A stretch of DNA of 54,713 bases, taken from Chitinophagales bacterium. Lineage in GTDB: Bacteria > Bacteroidota > Bacteroidia > Chitinophagales > Saprospiraceae. A program made the translations under genes and the position numbers. Shown here piece by piece: positions 8,543 through 20,100 of this stretch (position 1 is its first letter; each line of letters opens with the position of its first letter). The stretch lies in assembly GCA_026928325.1 (NCBI GenBank), contig JAIXKS010000039.1, forward strand, positions 12,216 to 66,928, in the 5' to 3' direction. The notes under the pieces are model-generated. The model was given only the letters and a program-made list of their open reading frames with translations, had not been told where the DNA came from and searched no databases.

Positions 8543-10963
8543 ATGAGAGGGTATTGGGTAATAGTAGGGTTATTGGTTATGTCGTTGAATTATATATATG
8601 CTCAATCCGAATTTGCATATCAGCAACCGGATGGAGATATACTGGCGCTTGCTGATGCAAGACCGGCGCCCGTGATACGGATGAAAACGGATGCTTCTAA
8701 AGCTGTTTTACTGTTTAGAAATAGTTATAAGAGTATTGCAGAATTGAGTGAACCTGAAATGAAATTGGCCGGAATACGGGTGAATCCTAACACCAATGGG
8801 CAAAGTAGAGGCATTTATTATACGGACGTAGAAGTACTCGATATTCAATCGGGAAAAACTTATCAAGTTACTAATAAACCAAACAATCCTCAATTGAGCA
8901 ATTTTAGTTGGAATTATGCTCAGGATAAAATGGCATTTTTGCACACGACAGAATCGGGTATAGAATTGTGGGTGTTGGATATAGAAAGCCGGGTTTGCAA
9001 GAGACTCAGTGGACCAATTATTACGACAGCAGTTGGTAGTGCATTGTTGTGGTCAAGAGATGATAAGTATATTTTTACAAAAACGATTCCATCTAATAGA
9101 AAACCACTGATTGACAAGCAGTCGAATATCCCGAGTGGTCCGATTATTTCAGAAAATGAAGGACAAAAGGCTCAGAATAGAACCTATCAGGATTTATTGA
9201 AAGGACCAATAGATGAAGAAAATTTTGAAACATTGGTAACTTCAGAAATCAGAAGATATGATTTGTTGGGTAACCATGATACCTTTTTACCAGCCGGAAT
9301 GTACACAGGTATGGTTTTTTCTCCAGATGGCAATTATTTGTTAGCCTATAAACTAAATAAGCCTTTTTCTTATATTGTTACTTATGACAGATTTCCTACA
9401 GATGTAGATTTATATGATAAGCAAGGGAAATTTATCAAGAAATTGCACACATTCCCACTAACGGAAGAATTACCGAAAGGATTTATGGCTGTTAGAAAGG
9501 GAAAACGCAGTATCCAATGGAGGGCAGACAAACCAGCTACCTTGGTTTGGGTAGAAGCCTTGGATGCAGGTGATCCTGAAAATGATGTACCATTTAGAGA
9601 TGCCGTTTATCAATTGGATTTCCCTTATTCTGGCGCTGGAAAATTGATGGTCAAAACACAAGATCGGTATGCTGGTATTGATTGGGGAAATGACCAAACT
9701 GCTGTTTTATATGAAAGATGGTGGAATACAAGAAAGTCGAGAATTCTGTTGTTCAATCCGTCAATTACCGACGAAAATCCAAGATTGTTTAACGAAAGAA
9801 ATTCACAAGACAGATATGCAGATCCTGGAGATTTTGTGACGCAAAAAAATCAATTTGGCCTTTATACCTTAGCTTTGAATGAGGGGAAATTACTGATGAT
9901 CGGTGATGGATATTCTGAAAAGGGTAAATTTCCATTTATCGATCAGTACGACTTAAAGACTTTTGATAAAAAACGGATTTACGAGAGTGTTGAAACGGAT
10001 CGTCTCGAACAACTGGTTACAGATATCGATACGAAAAAAGGACTTTATTTGACAAGGCTCGAATCAAAAAATGAATATCCGAATTACTATATTCGAGATA
10101 TTAAAAAACACACTACCAAGCAGATTACCTATAATGAAAATCCGTTTAAGATATTAAATGATGTTTATAAGGAAGTCATCAAATATAAAAGAAAAGATGG
10201 CGTAGAATTGTCTGCTACCTTGTATTTGCCCGTTGGCTATGATATGCGTAAAAAGGAAAAAATGCCAATGGTTATGTGGGCATACCCGACGGAATATAAG
10301 GACAAAGCTAGTGCAGGCCAAGTAACAGCTAATGACAATCAATTTACTTTTCCTTATTATGGATCTCCACTATATTGGCTAACCAAAGGATATGTTGTGC
10401 TAGATGGTGCTTCGTTCCCGATCATAGGAGAAGGCGACGCCGAACCCAATGATAGTTATGTCTCCCAATTGGTTGATAATGCTAAGGCAGCAATTGATGC
10501 AGTTGATCAATTGGGATATATAGATCCGTATAGAGTGGCGGTAGGTGGTCATAGTTATGGTGCATTTATGACTGCAAATCTATTGACGCATTCGGATTTG
10601 TTTGCAGCAGGTATCGCTAGAAGTGGTGCTTATAATCGGACGTTGACGCCTTTTGGATTTCAATCAGAAGAACGCAGTTATTGGGAGGCACCTGATGTAT
10701 ATAATACAATGTCGCCATTTCAAAATGCAGATAAAATGAAAACGCCTTTGTTGTTGATACATGGAGAAGAAGACAATAATTCGGGTACCTATCCGATGCA
10801 AAGTGAGCGATATTTTAATGCACTCAAAGGTTTAGGAGCAACAGCACGCTTAGTTATTCTTCCCAAGGAGAGCCATGGATATGCCGCGAGAGAATCCATT
10901 TTGCATATGTTGTGGGAGCAGGATCAATGGTTGGAAAAGTATGTAAAAAATCGAGAGAAGTAG
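8543..10963 (+). CDS. Secreted S9-family serine peptidase
   Basis: A prolyl-oligopeptidase-clan (S9) serine peptidase, probably periplasmic or secreted: residues 1-21 are a signal peptide ending IYAQ. The N-terminal ~550 residues are beta-rich and expected to form the propeller that screens substrates; the C-terminal ~250 residues are the alpha/beta-hydrolase. The catalytic triad is predicted as Ser671 (GGHSYGAF), Asp744 (IHGEEDNNSG) and His778 (KESHGYAAR). The ERSYWEAPDVY segment and 806-aa length resemble the glutamyl-endopeptidase-like branch of S9 more than classic DPP-IV, but specificity cannot be read from sequence. The adhesin gene begins 45 bases after the stop and may be cotranscribed. 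Confidence 0.9.
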   Translation: MRGYWVIVGLLVMSLNYIYAQSEFAYQQPDGDILALADARPAPVIRMKTDASKAVLLFRNSYKSIAELSEPEMKLAGIRVNPNTNGQSRGIYYTDVEVLDIQSGKTYQVTNKPNNPQLSNFSWNYAQDKMAFLHTTESGIELWVLDIESRVCKRLSGPIITTAVGSALLWSRDDKYIFTKTIPSNRKPLIDKQSNIPSGPIISENEGQKAQNRTYQDLLKGPIDEENFETLVTSEIRRYDLLGNHDTFLPAGMYTGMVFSPDGNYLLAYKLNKPFSYIVTYDRFPTDVDLYDKQGKFIKKLHTFPLTEELPKGFMAVRKGKRSIQWRADKPATLVWVEALDAGDPENDVPFRDAVYQLDFPYSGAGKLMVKTQDRYAGIDWGNDQTAVLYERWWNTRKSRILLFNPSITDENPRLFNERNSQDRYADPGDFVTQKNQFGLYTLALNEGKLLMIGDGYSEKGKFPFIDQYDLKTFDKKRIYESVETDRLEQLVTDIDTKKGLYLTRLESKNEYPNYYIRDIKKHTTKQITYNENPFKILNDVYKEVIKYKRKDGVELSATLYLPVGYDMRKKEKMPMVMWAYPTEYKDKASAGQVTANDNQFTFPYYGSPLYWLTKGYVVLDGASFPIIGEGDAEPNDSYVSQLVDNAKAAIDAVDQLGYIDPYRVAVGGHSYGAFMTANLLTHSDLFAAGIARSGAYNRTLTPFGFQSEERSYWEAPDVYNTMSPFQNADKMKTPLLLIHGEEDNNSGTYPMQSERYFNALKGLGATARLVILPKESHGYAARESILHMLWEQDQWLEKYVKNREK

Positions 10964-11008
10964 CTCGTTTAAAATGTAAAATGTTATAAAAGAAGAACTG
11001 AGTTTTTT

Positions 11009-14000
11009 ATGAAACATGTTTTTTATATCGTGTTGGTTTGTTTTAGCTTCCTTAAAAGCTATGGGCAAACTATAATATTTAGCAATAGCGGCGCAAGCTA
11101 CACTAATATTGATAATACACAACCCAATTATCCGGTTGTTGATACCTATGGGCCAATCGATATTTCCAATTGTACATCCGTACGCTTTAGTATGGATTTT
11201 GCTTTTAATGTTGGCTGGCCTGGATCCGGAAATATGGAATCTGCCGATGAATGTATGGGATGTTCCGGACAAGTACAAGATGCTTTAGTTGGAGGATGCT
11301 TTAGTTGTTGGGATTTTATGCATATTGAAGTTTTTATAGATGGAATTTCAGTTTACGCTGAACTTATAGGTGGGGCAGGAGAGACGAGACAAAGTGGAAA
11401 TCTTTTTTGGTCCGATTGTACCAATGGCGCTTCTAATATGACGATTGAGGTGACCAATATGAATTGGGCAATGGATGAAACAAATTCATTTAGCAATGTA
11501 CAAGTTGCATGTTGGGATGTGAATCCGACAGCGGATTACAACCCGATGCCGACGTGTGAAGGTCAACCATTGAACTTGGTAGGAACGATTTCAGTACCCG
11601 CTGATGCAAGTAGTCATATATGGAGTGGAACAGGTGGAATAATCGCAGACCCAAATTCATTGAACACGTCAGTTACAGGTGCAACGAATGGAAATGTTTA
11701 TACATTGACCGTAACTGATATTAATTCATGTACAGCCTCAAGTAGTGTAGCTGTTGCTTTGGATCCTATAGAAGATGCCTCATTTTTTTTAGACGATTTT
11801 TGTGCTCCGAATTCTGGAGCTGCGATTATAATAGGAACGTCCGGTGGGACATTTACCTTTGATCCACCACCAGGAGATGGAGCGACGATCAATCCTTCAA
11901 CCGGCGTTATTTCTAATGCCGTCGGCGGTCATTCTTATACTGTAAAATATACGACGCCTGGTAATTGTTGGGATGAAGCTTCAGTGAATGTAAACGCACT
12001 TGATGGGCCATCAGGCAATTTACAAGGAAGTGCGATTTTATGTCCGGGTCAATGTACCACTTTTTCTTTTTCGTTCTATAGCGGTACTGAGCCTTATACG
12101 CTACAATTGTCGGTTTCTCCTCCGGGATTTTCATTACCACCAATTCCTGGAGTTAGTACTTCTCAAGTATTTACCATTTGTTATATGGGTAGTGGGCCAT
12201 TTCCATCATTTGATCCCGGTACTTTTACCATCACCATACCGACGATTTATTCTGGATCTGGATCGTTGATTTTGACTGGGATTTCCGATGGCTCAGGTTG
12301 TCCAGGCACAGCATCGGGTAGCTTTGATTTGACCTTGACTTCAGGGCCGACTGCTAATGGAGCTGGACCTTTGACCGCATGTGCAGATATGAATGGAACG
12401 GCAACGTTTGACCTTACATCCTTGGATAATACCATAACAGGAGGCAATGGATCTTTGATTGTGAACTGGTTTGAGGATGCTGGAGGACAAACGCCAATTA
12501 CTAATCCATCTGCTTATGTTACATCCGGTGGCACTGTGTATGCGCAAGTGTCAAATGGAAGCTGTGCTTCTGATCTTGTGCCGATAACCTTGATTGTCGA
12601 TATAGGGATGGTGCCATTTATTAGTATGTTATGTGCAGATTCAGGCACAGATAACTGTACGTTGTGTTTAACAGGGAATTCTGTAGATTTGGCCTTCCTG
12701 TTTGGAAATAACGATGCTTACAATGTTACGGTTGTCGATTTGGCTACATCAACCCAATATAGTGGAACCGTCAGCAATTATAGTTCGCTAACGGTACCGG
12801 TGTTCGGTAGTACAACCTTTATGTTACTAGATATACAACCTATGGGTGGTTGCCAAAATATTAATACCTATATGGATCAGGTCAATATCAATATAGTAAG
12901 TGCTCCGGATATCGATCCTATCAGTATTGATCCTTCATGTAATAGTATTATTTTGCCTCCGATTACAGGTAGTAATTTGTCAGGAAATGCAAAATATTAT
13001 ACAGGTCCGGGAGGTACTGGAATAGGTTATGATCCTGGGATTGCGATTATGACCAGTCAAACGTTATACATATATGACGAAATTGGTGGGTGTTCGGATG
13101 AAGTAATCGTTAATATAACGATCATTCCATTGGTTTTATTTGATATTATTCCGGATTTGGAAGGATGCGGAAGTGTTGTTTTACCAGCAATAACTGGAGA
13201 TGGTGTGTCTTATTCTGCTTATTATAGCACGAATTCCGATGGTACAGGAACGATTTTCTACCCAGGAAACACAGTGAATACAAGTGTCGTTTTATACATT
13301 TTTGACCCGGTTGCTGATCCGGATTGTATCGGCAACGTTGTAGCGTTTTCAGTGTCGATTTTGGACTTACCTCCTGTACCGGTTATAACAAATATTGATT
13401 GTACCTCAAATAATAATACTGGAAGTTTTGAGGTTTTGAGCCCTTTAGGAACAGAATATGAGTATCAGGTAGATAATGGAGTTCCTCAGACAAATGTCAC
13501 TTTTGAAGGACTGCTCAACGGTAGTCATACAATCAAAGTAATCAATGTAGTGACAGGATGTGAGCAAACCTTATCGTTTAATGTCAATTGTAATTGTCTT
13601 AATCCTGCTACTATTTCTTTACCATCATTTTCAGACACAATTTGCGTAAATGAGGTCTTTTTTCTAGATAACATCATCGTTTCTAGCAATATAACCGACC
13701 TGAGATTTATTCATAATGGTTCAGGAACAGTAAATATCGGTGTTTCCGGACTTTTTACATTTAATTTTAAATATAATTCGGGTAGTGGGGATGCAGGTAA
13801 GGTCGTTACATTTACCATTATATCTAATGATCCGGATGGCAGCGATCCATGTGAACCTGCGACTGTAACCTTTTTATTGTATGTAAATGCTTTGCCAAGT
13901 GGACCGATAATGGGTCCGTCTTTAGTTTGTTCAGGTGAAGATGTCACTCTAGAAGTAACAGGAGGTAGCACCTACGATTGGTCTGATGGTGGTGGCTTTT

Positions 14001-16675
14001 TGTCGAAGGCATCTTTTAAAAATATAACGACCCCTACTACCATTTTTGTAACGGTAACTGATAATAAGGGATGTTCAAATGTTTTGTCGCATGATATAGA
14101 CATTACTTCATCATCTGTAGGACGTGATTCCTTTGCTATATTTTGTAATACAAATCAAGTAACGGTTAATCTTTTTGATTATTTAACTTTGGGTACATCT
14201 AAAAGTGGCGTATGGAAGTCAGGTAAAGACACAATCAAAACTCCGGAAGATTATTTAATAACAGCCTTACCTCTCGGTGATACGGTCTTGATGTACATTG
14301 TTTCTGATTCGATTTGCGGGGTGGATACAGCTCGTATTGCCGTTACGATCAATGGAGGTAACAATGCCGGTAAAGATTTTACGGGTCAGTATTGTGAAAA
14401 TAGTAATGTCGTTTTAGACTTGGGTACTTTGTTAGGAAATCATGACAAAGGTGGCATATGGTCGGTAGTACCTTCTGGAAGTATCGATTTGTCCAATCCT
14501 AGTAAAGTTGACTTGTCGGCGACACCACCAGGGAGATATATTCTAACTTATAAAATCGATGATAATAATTGTGATCCCGATAGTGCTGTCGTTACTATCT
14601 TTGTGATAGCAGAGCCTCATGCTGGTCCGGATGTAAATACGGCTTTATGTGTAGGTGCACAAATCGATTTATTCTCATTGTTGAATGGTGTTGATCTTAC
14701 TGGACGATTTCAAAATATCAATATGTATCCAGGTTTTAGTGGTTCTGTTTGGAATACGGCTGGTTTGGCACAAGGTAATTATACGTTTGAATACACGGTA
14801 GATGGAATATTCCCTTGTAATCATGATGTTGCATTGATATCGATAGACCTTAAATCCGCATTGAACGCAGGAGCTGACGTAGATGTCGATTTTTGTGATA
14901 CCAAAACGATAAATCTCTTTGATTATTTGGATGTCAATGCGGATGGAGGAGGCACCTTCTTGTATGGAGGGCAACCAGTAGATCATGGAGTTTTTGCTAC
15001 TTTTAATACCATCGATTCTTATACCTTTATCTATGAAGTGGGAGATGATATCGTCTGTCCAAAAGTATCTTCGGTTTTGAAATTTAATAAAATCAAAGCT
15101 CCTCCTTTCTTAGGATTGAATATCCCTGATATGTGTATTGGTCAATGTCAAGATTTATATGTTGGATATGATCCTGTCAATATTGATGAGATAACTTTGA
15201 CCGGCAAAGTATGGTCAACCAATGAACAGTTTACAGAGATCCATTATGCGATTGATGATGACGTTAGCGCAGATTTCGTGCTACTGAAAATTTGTTCTGA
15301 TAATAGCTGGCCTTCGGGAAGTACAGTTGTGTTGACGTTAGAATCCATAACAATGAATAATGGCTTGTGCGTTTTTGAAGTAGATCAACCGGTCACGCTA
15401 AATATAAATGATCTTCCTGTTAAAAGCATCCAAGAAGTCCTTTGTAATTCGGAATCTATCACGATTGGCGGTCAAGAGTTTTCGGCTTCGCATCCTTCAG
15501 GAGAAGTCATCCTTGTTTCTCAAGACGATACGAAGTGTGACACAATTGTTCAAGTCAATCTTCAGTTTTATCCTGAAGCTATTGGAATCTTTGAAGCCTC
15601 TTATTGCGATATTCAAAAGACGGTAGTTATCGGAAATGAGACGTTTTCCTATACAAAACCGGAGGGTATTGCCATTTTAAAAGCAGGTGCTACCAATGGC
15701 TGTGATAGTATTATCCATGTAAAGATTAATTATGATAAGATAACCATTACCGGAGCTTTCACTGTAACGACGTGTGATGATAATTATGAATTGAATATCG
15801 GCGGAGAATCCTTTAATAAAACGCATCCTTCAGGTCAAGCATTATTACCGGGTTTGGCAGTTGGTGGCTGTGATAGCTTGGTGTTAGTAAATCTGATTTT
15901 TGAAGATTTTAGATTTGATTACGAATTAGAGTATGCTTGTGATGCCTCGCCTGCCATACTGAATGTCGTTAGTGCTTCTCAAAGTGGACCTTATCGTGTT
16001 TTAGTAGATGGGACGGAAGTCAGCCAAGCAAATGTATTGCCTATAAAAATTCCTGTTTTAAGTGGGCAGCATATTATTCAGGTAGTCAATGCCGCTGGTT
16101 GCGCATCTCTGATAAACATCGAGGTGAAAGACAACGAACCTAGCCCGGACGTTACACTAACACAAGTTCCATTATCAGATGGTCGAGTTCAAATTATGGT
16201 AATTGCACCACAAAATAATATCTTTGATTTGGAATGGTCTCCATTTAGCAGCTTAACTTGCAAAGATTGTTTTGATCCTATTGCAAATCCTGAAGTAACA
16301 ACGACCTATGTATTGTCGTATCTTTATGGAAGTAATTGCCAAGAATTCCAAACCATCACTATTGAACGGATTGTAGCGGATGTGACGATTCCTAATGTTT
16401 TTAGCCCTAATAATGATGGTGTCAACGACAAATTTTTTGTGTTTGTTCCCGATAATTTATCGGCAACCATTAAAAATTTAAGCGTTTTTGACCGATGGGG
16501 CAATTTGATGTTTCAAGTGAAAGATGCTCCACCTAATGACCCTGAGTATGGTTGGGATGGAAAATTTGGCGGAAGGTTACTTAACCCAGGTGTTTATGTA
16601 TATTCTGTTGAAGTCTATTTCGGCGCATTAGCACAGACAAAACAATATTCTGGATCGCTGACGATTATTCATTGA
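11009..16675 (+). CDS. Giant surface protein with repeats and T9SS type B (gliding-motility) C-terminal domain
   Basis: An 1888-aa secreted protein. Residues 1-20 are a signal peptide ending SYGQ. An N-terminal Cys-rich beta domain of about 150 residues is followed by Ig/PKD-like modules. From about residue 1037 to 1355 there are four related ~80-residue units, three with an 'NAGxD/HAGPD…C' opening. Residues ~1478-1631 hold three tandem units of about 52 residues with the pattern C…IGG-x-x-F…P-x-G-x-A…CDS-x-x-x-VNL. The end, starting IPNVFSPNNDGVNDKFF and including VFDRWGNLMF, is the type B sorting domain shared with SprB-like gliding adhesins. Display on the surface as an adhesin is inferred; no enzyme motif is visible. 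A MITE-like repeat begins just after the stop. Confidence 0.88.
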   Translation: MKHVFYIVLVCFSFLKSYGQTIIFSNSGASYTNIDNTQPNYPVVDTYGPIDISNCTSVRFSMDFAFNVGWPGSGNMESADECMGCSGQVQDALVGGCFSCWDFMHIEVFIDGISVYAELIGGAGETRQSGNLFWSDCTNGASNMTIEVTNMNWAMDETNSFSNVQVACWDVNPTADYNPMPTCEGQPLNLVGTISVPADASSHIWSGTGGIIADPNSLNTSVTGATNGNVYTLTVTDINSCTASSSVAVALDPIEDASFFLDDFCAPNSGAAIIIGTSGGTFTFDPPPGDGATINPSTGVISNAVGGHSYTVKYTTPGNCWDEASVNVNALDGPSGNLQGSAILCPGQCTTFSFSFYSGTEPYTLQLSVSPPGFSLPPIPGVSTSQVFTICYMGSGPFPSFDPGTFTITIPTIYSGSGSLILTGISDGSGCPGTASGSFDLTLTSGPTANGAGPLTACADMNGTATFDLTSLDNTITGGNGSLIVNWFEDAGGQTPITNPSAYVTSGGTVYAQVSNGSCASDLVPITLIVDIGMVPFISMLCADSGTDNCTLCLTGNSVDLAFLFGNNDAYNVTVVDLATSTQYSGTVSNYSSLTVPVFGSTTFMLLDIQPMGGCQNINTYMDQVNINIVSAPDIDPISIDPSCNSIILPPITGSNLSGNAKYYTGPGGTGIGYDPGIAIMTSQTLYIYDEIGGCSDEVIVNITIIPLVLFDIIPDLEGCGSVVLPAITGDGVSYSAYYSTNSDGTGTIFYPGNTVNTSVVLYIFDPVADPDCIGNVVAFSVSILDLPPVPVITNIDCTSNNNTGSFEVLSPLGTEYEYQVDNGVPQTNVTFEGLLNGSHTIKVINVVTGCEQTLSFNVNCNCLNPATISLPSFSDTICVNEVFFLDNIIVSSNITDLRFIHNGSGTVNIGVSGLFTFNFKYNSGSGDAGKVVTFTIISNDPDGSDPCEPATVTFLLYVNALPSGPIMGPSLVCSGEDVTLEVTGGSTYDWSDGGGFLSKASFKNITTPTTIFVTVTDNKGCSNVLSHDIDITSSSVGRDSFAIFCNTNQVTVNLFDYLTLGTSKSGVWKSGKDTIKTPEDYLITALPLGDTVLMYIVSDSICGVDTARIAVTINGGNNAGKDFTGQYCENSNVVLDLGTLLGNHDKGGIWSVVPSGSIDLSNPSKVDLSATPPGRYILTYKIDDNNCDPDSAVVTIFVIAEPHAGPDVNTALCVGAQIDLFSLLNGVDLTGRFQNINMYPGFSGSVWNTAGLAQGNYTFEYTVDGIFPCNHDVALISIDLKSALNAGADVDVDFCDTKTINLFDYLDVNADGGGTFLYGGQPVDHGVFATFNTIDSYTFIYEVGDDIVCPKVSSVLKFNKIKAPPFLGLNIPDMCIGQCQDLYVGYDPVNIDEITLTGKVWSTNEQFTEIHYAIDDDVSADFVLLKICSDNSWPSGSTVVLTLESITMNNGLCVFEVDQPVTLNINDLPVKSIQEVLCNSESITIGGQEFSASHPSGEVILVSQDDTKCDTIVQVNLQFYPEAIGIFEASYCDIQKTVVIGNETFSYTKPEGIAILKAGATNGCDSIIHVKINYDKITITGAFTVTTCDDNYELNIGGESFNKTHPSGQALLPGLAVGGCDSLVLVNLIFEDFRFDYELEYACDASPAILNVVSASQSGPYRVLVDGTEVSQANVLPIKIPVLSGQHIIQVVNAAGCASLINIEVKDNEPSPDVTLTQVPLSDGRVQIMVIAPQNNIFDLEWSPFSSLTCKDCFDPIANPEVTTTYVLSYLYGSNCQEFQTITIERIVADVTIPNVFSPNNDGVNDKFFVFVPDNLSATIKNLSVFDRWGNLMFQVKDAPPNDPEYGWDGKFGGRLLNPGVYVYSVEVYFGALAQTKQYSGSLTIIH

Positions 16676-16692
16676 TCTGAACTTTTTTGCTA

Positions 16693-16851
16693 GTGCTCTG
16701 TCAACAAAAAAATCTTAATGAAATGTCGTTCTTTTTTCAAATCTCATCGTTAAAAATACGCGTCATAGTTACCACTATGCCTGCGTTTTTTGCCTTGATC
16801 TTTAAAAAAATAACTTCCATTATAATTTAAGTCTTTTTATAGACAGAGCAC
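16693..16851 (+). repeat. MITE-like inverted repeat, copy 4 (best preserved)
   Basis: The cleanest copy at 159 bases. GTGCTCTGTC (16693-16702) and GACAGAGCAC (16842-16851) are perfect 10-base inverted ends; including the flanks, CTA on the left and TAG on the right extend the symmetry to 13 bases. The arms pair imperfectly over the whole length and meet at CATAGTtaccACTATG. It lies 17 bases after the stop of the 1888-aa protein. Confidence 0.92.
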
Positions 16852-17118
16852 TAGAATTTAATATTTTTATGAATGTCGAAATTATTTTTTTAATTTTGAC
16901 TCGTAAATCGATTTTAAATACTTGTTGATTTATTATTATGTGTTTATTATTAAATATCAATGAGTTGTAATGGTGCTTGGCTATATATTTTACTTTTAAT
17001 AAAGGTCGGGACAAATAATATTCGATTAATTTTAAGTATTCTTATTTTGAATTTACAAAAAAAGAAATAATTTTATGGCTATGAATCATAATTTGCTAAC
17101 CTGCTTAAGTTTTTTTAT
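16852..17118. other. AT-rich intergenic region before metalloprotease gene
   Basis: Together with repeat copy 4 this fills the ~440-base gap. The repeat-free part is AT-rich. CATAATTTGC, about 30 bases before the ATG at 17119, is a near match to a -7 box but has only one base between TA and TTTG. Nothing else was recognised. Confidence 0.4.
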
Positions 17119-20100
17119 ATGTTTCGTATCAATTTTGTGAGCTTGTTTTTATCTATGCTGGTAAGTTTTTCTTTATTATCAGTTCATGCTCAAACCATCG
17201 GAAATAATGTTCCTAAAATTAATGAGGATTATTTCGGAACTAAAGAAAAAGTTACCATTTCTAATGATTGGGTAAATCAATTATTAAATGCTTCTGGAAG
17301 ATCAACAGTTCAGGTGGAATTACCCGTTTATGGGCAAACCTTAACGGTTAAGGCGATTCCTAATGATGTTTATACTGATGACGAGAGAGGTCATGATTTA
17401 GTGAAGACGTATGACATAAGGATTCCGGAACTGAACCATGTTTATGGAGCGCTGACTGTAGGCTCGGGATATCTATTTGTTACCATTTATAATTATGGTA
17501 AAATGATTAGTATCTATCCGGATTACAAAGCCTTCAACGAATATTGGATTGAGTACGGCGTTCAGCCAGAAATGAACCGATTACAACATTTTTGTGCGGA
17601 TCATCCGGCCAACGAAGAGGTTCAAAGAACTATGGATGTTTTCCAAGGTGGTAACAGAAGTAAGTTGACTATGGGTTCAAGTAGATACGAATATAATGTT
17701 GCTTTGGCCTGTACTGGAGAGTATTATGAAGGCAATGGAGGTGCAGACAATACCGTTAGAACATCTATGATTAACTCATTGAATGCAATAAGTGCAATCT
17801 TTAAAAATGAATTGTCTTATACGTTGAAAACGAGTAGTAGCATTATAAAACTATATAACAATCCTGCTTCTGACCCTTTTGATCCAAGTCGAGATAGAGT
17901 GCAGATGGCTCGGGAGGTTATTAGCGCAAATTTTACATCCAATAGATATAACTTAGGTCATGTATTTCATAAACATCAGGATGGTGATGGATGGGCCAAT
18001 GGTGGTGTTGCTTTATTGCAAGCAGTATGTAATGATGCGGGTTCAAACCCGGCAAAAGCAGGCGGCTGGAGTGGTTCTTATAGCAACGTGGGTAATGGAT
18101 GGATTAACTTATCCGCCCATGAATTTGCACATCAATTTGGTGCAACCCATACTTTCAATGGATTTGGTGGGAGTTGTACCGATAATATAAGTTCAGAAAC
18201 TGCTGTTGAAATCGGTAGTGGTACGACCATTATGTCCTATAATGGACTTTGTGATGCGGATCAAAATATACCCGGTAGCGGAATTTTGGATAATTATTTC
18301 CATATCATTTCTTTAGAGCAAATGTATAATTTTGTGTATAAAGGAAATGGAGGAAAATGTGGTACTAATAAAGCGTCAGATAATCTAGCACCTGAAGTAG
18401 TAGCTAATCCATGTAATGCTACCTATAAAATCCCTAAGAATACACCATTCTATTTGGAGGCGAAAGGTACATTCCCTGATGAGGATAATCATACTTTTTG
18501 TTGGGAACAGATTGATGAAGATGGTAGTGGTACGATAGTGACTCAAGGAAAAGTAGGGACGAGAGCAGCTAGTGATGCAAGAGCTCCTATTTTTAGATCG
18601 TATCCGCCGACAAATGTTCCTTATCGATATTTTCCTGCTCTTTCTTCGCTAAATACTGGACAAGTCAATCCTTTTGATATATTGCCTTCTGTAGCTCGGG
18701 TTTTAAACTTCAATGTTTCTTTGAGAGACAATAATGTTGATGGAGGCGCTGTGGCTAATGATGACGTATCTATTGTGGTAGAGAATAGCGGCCCATTTGT
18801 TATATCATCACCGAACGGTGGTGAAAAACTCAATGCAGGTGTTCCTACAGAAGTTAAATGGAATACAAACGGTTCGGATAATTTGTGTTCAAAAGTTCGG
18901 ATCAAATTGTCTTTTGACGGCGGTAATACCTTTAATTTTGTTGTAGCGGAAAATGTGAATTACAATGCAGGTTCCTATACGATTACCATTCCAGAAAGTG
19001 TAGTAGCTTCTAAGGATGCAAAAATGATGATAGAATGTATGGATTATAGTTGTTTCAAGATCTTTACGATTTCTAAAAACAACTTTGAGGTGATATCTAA
19101 TTGTATCGCGCCTTCTACCAAGGTTACACCTATTACTTTTGCAACTTTCTTAGAGGGCGATCCTGGATTGAAACTCAATATGAAGAACAATTTAGGTAAA
19201 AAAGTTACGAGTATATCAGGATCAGTTGCTAGAACTGATGCGGAAGGGAATTTGATATTTTTAGATAAAACACCTGCGGTTTGCGCAGGACCGTCTAACT
19301 CCAATAGATATGATGTGATTGAGTTTTCTGTCGATAAATCAGGTAATTATACTTTTAACGATGGAGGACCTTTTGGTACGGTGATGAATGTGTATGAATA
19401 TGAGTTTACAGGGACAAACTGTACAAATCATATTGGTAGTTCGGCTGTTCGACCTACTGGAATGGGTAGTATAAATATCGGTAGTCCATTGACTGTATCG
19501 TTGACCGCTGGTAAATTGTATTTTATGACGGTAGGAAGTTTTTCTTTAGATTTACCTACTATCCCATTCAATTATAAATTAACATTGTCAAATCAACCTG
19601 CTGGAAGTAGCCTTTTTGATGGTGTTTACCTTCCGGATGGTTATTTCTATACCTATATTGCGGTTAATAGTGCAACAGATGTTATAGCAGGTGTCAGTGA
19701 CGAAGCAGATTTCACTAACTTGCGTTTTGGCGAATATTGCATCTATGGAGTTATCTCTAGTGATACGAATGATCCGACTACTTGGATTGGGAAGACAGTA
19801 AGCCAGTCTATCATTGATGGAAATTGTATCCAAATTAGTTCTAATTGTAGAAGTATAGCTGTCAATGCGGGTTGTCGAATAGAATCAGTGACGCTTGGTA
19901 CGCAAACACCTTGTATTGTAGCAACCAATGTGTTTACACAAGAGTTGACGATTACTTACGATCGAGCACCAGATAGCGGTTTGATAATCGTCAATGGTCA
20001 AGAATTTAATGTAACAGAAAGCCCACAAACGATTGTACTTACCGGATTAGATTCTGATGGTCAACCGGTGGATGTGGATGCTTATTTTAGTGAAATACCT

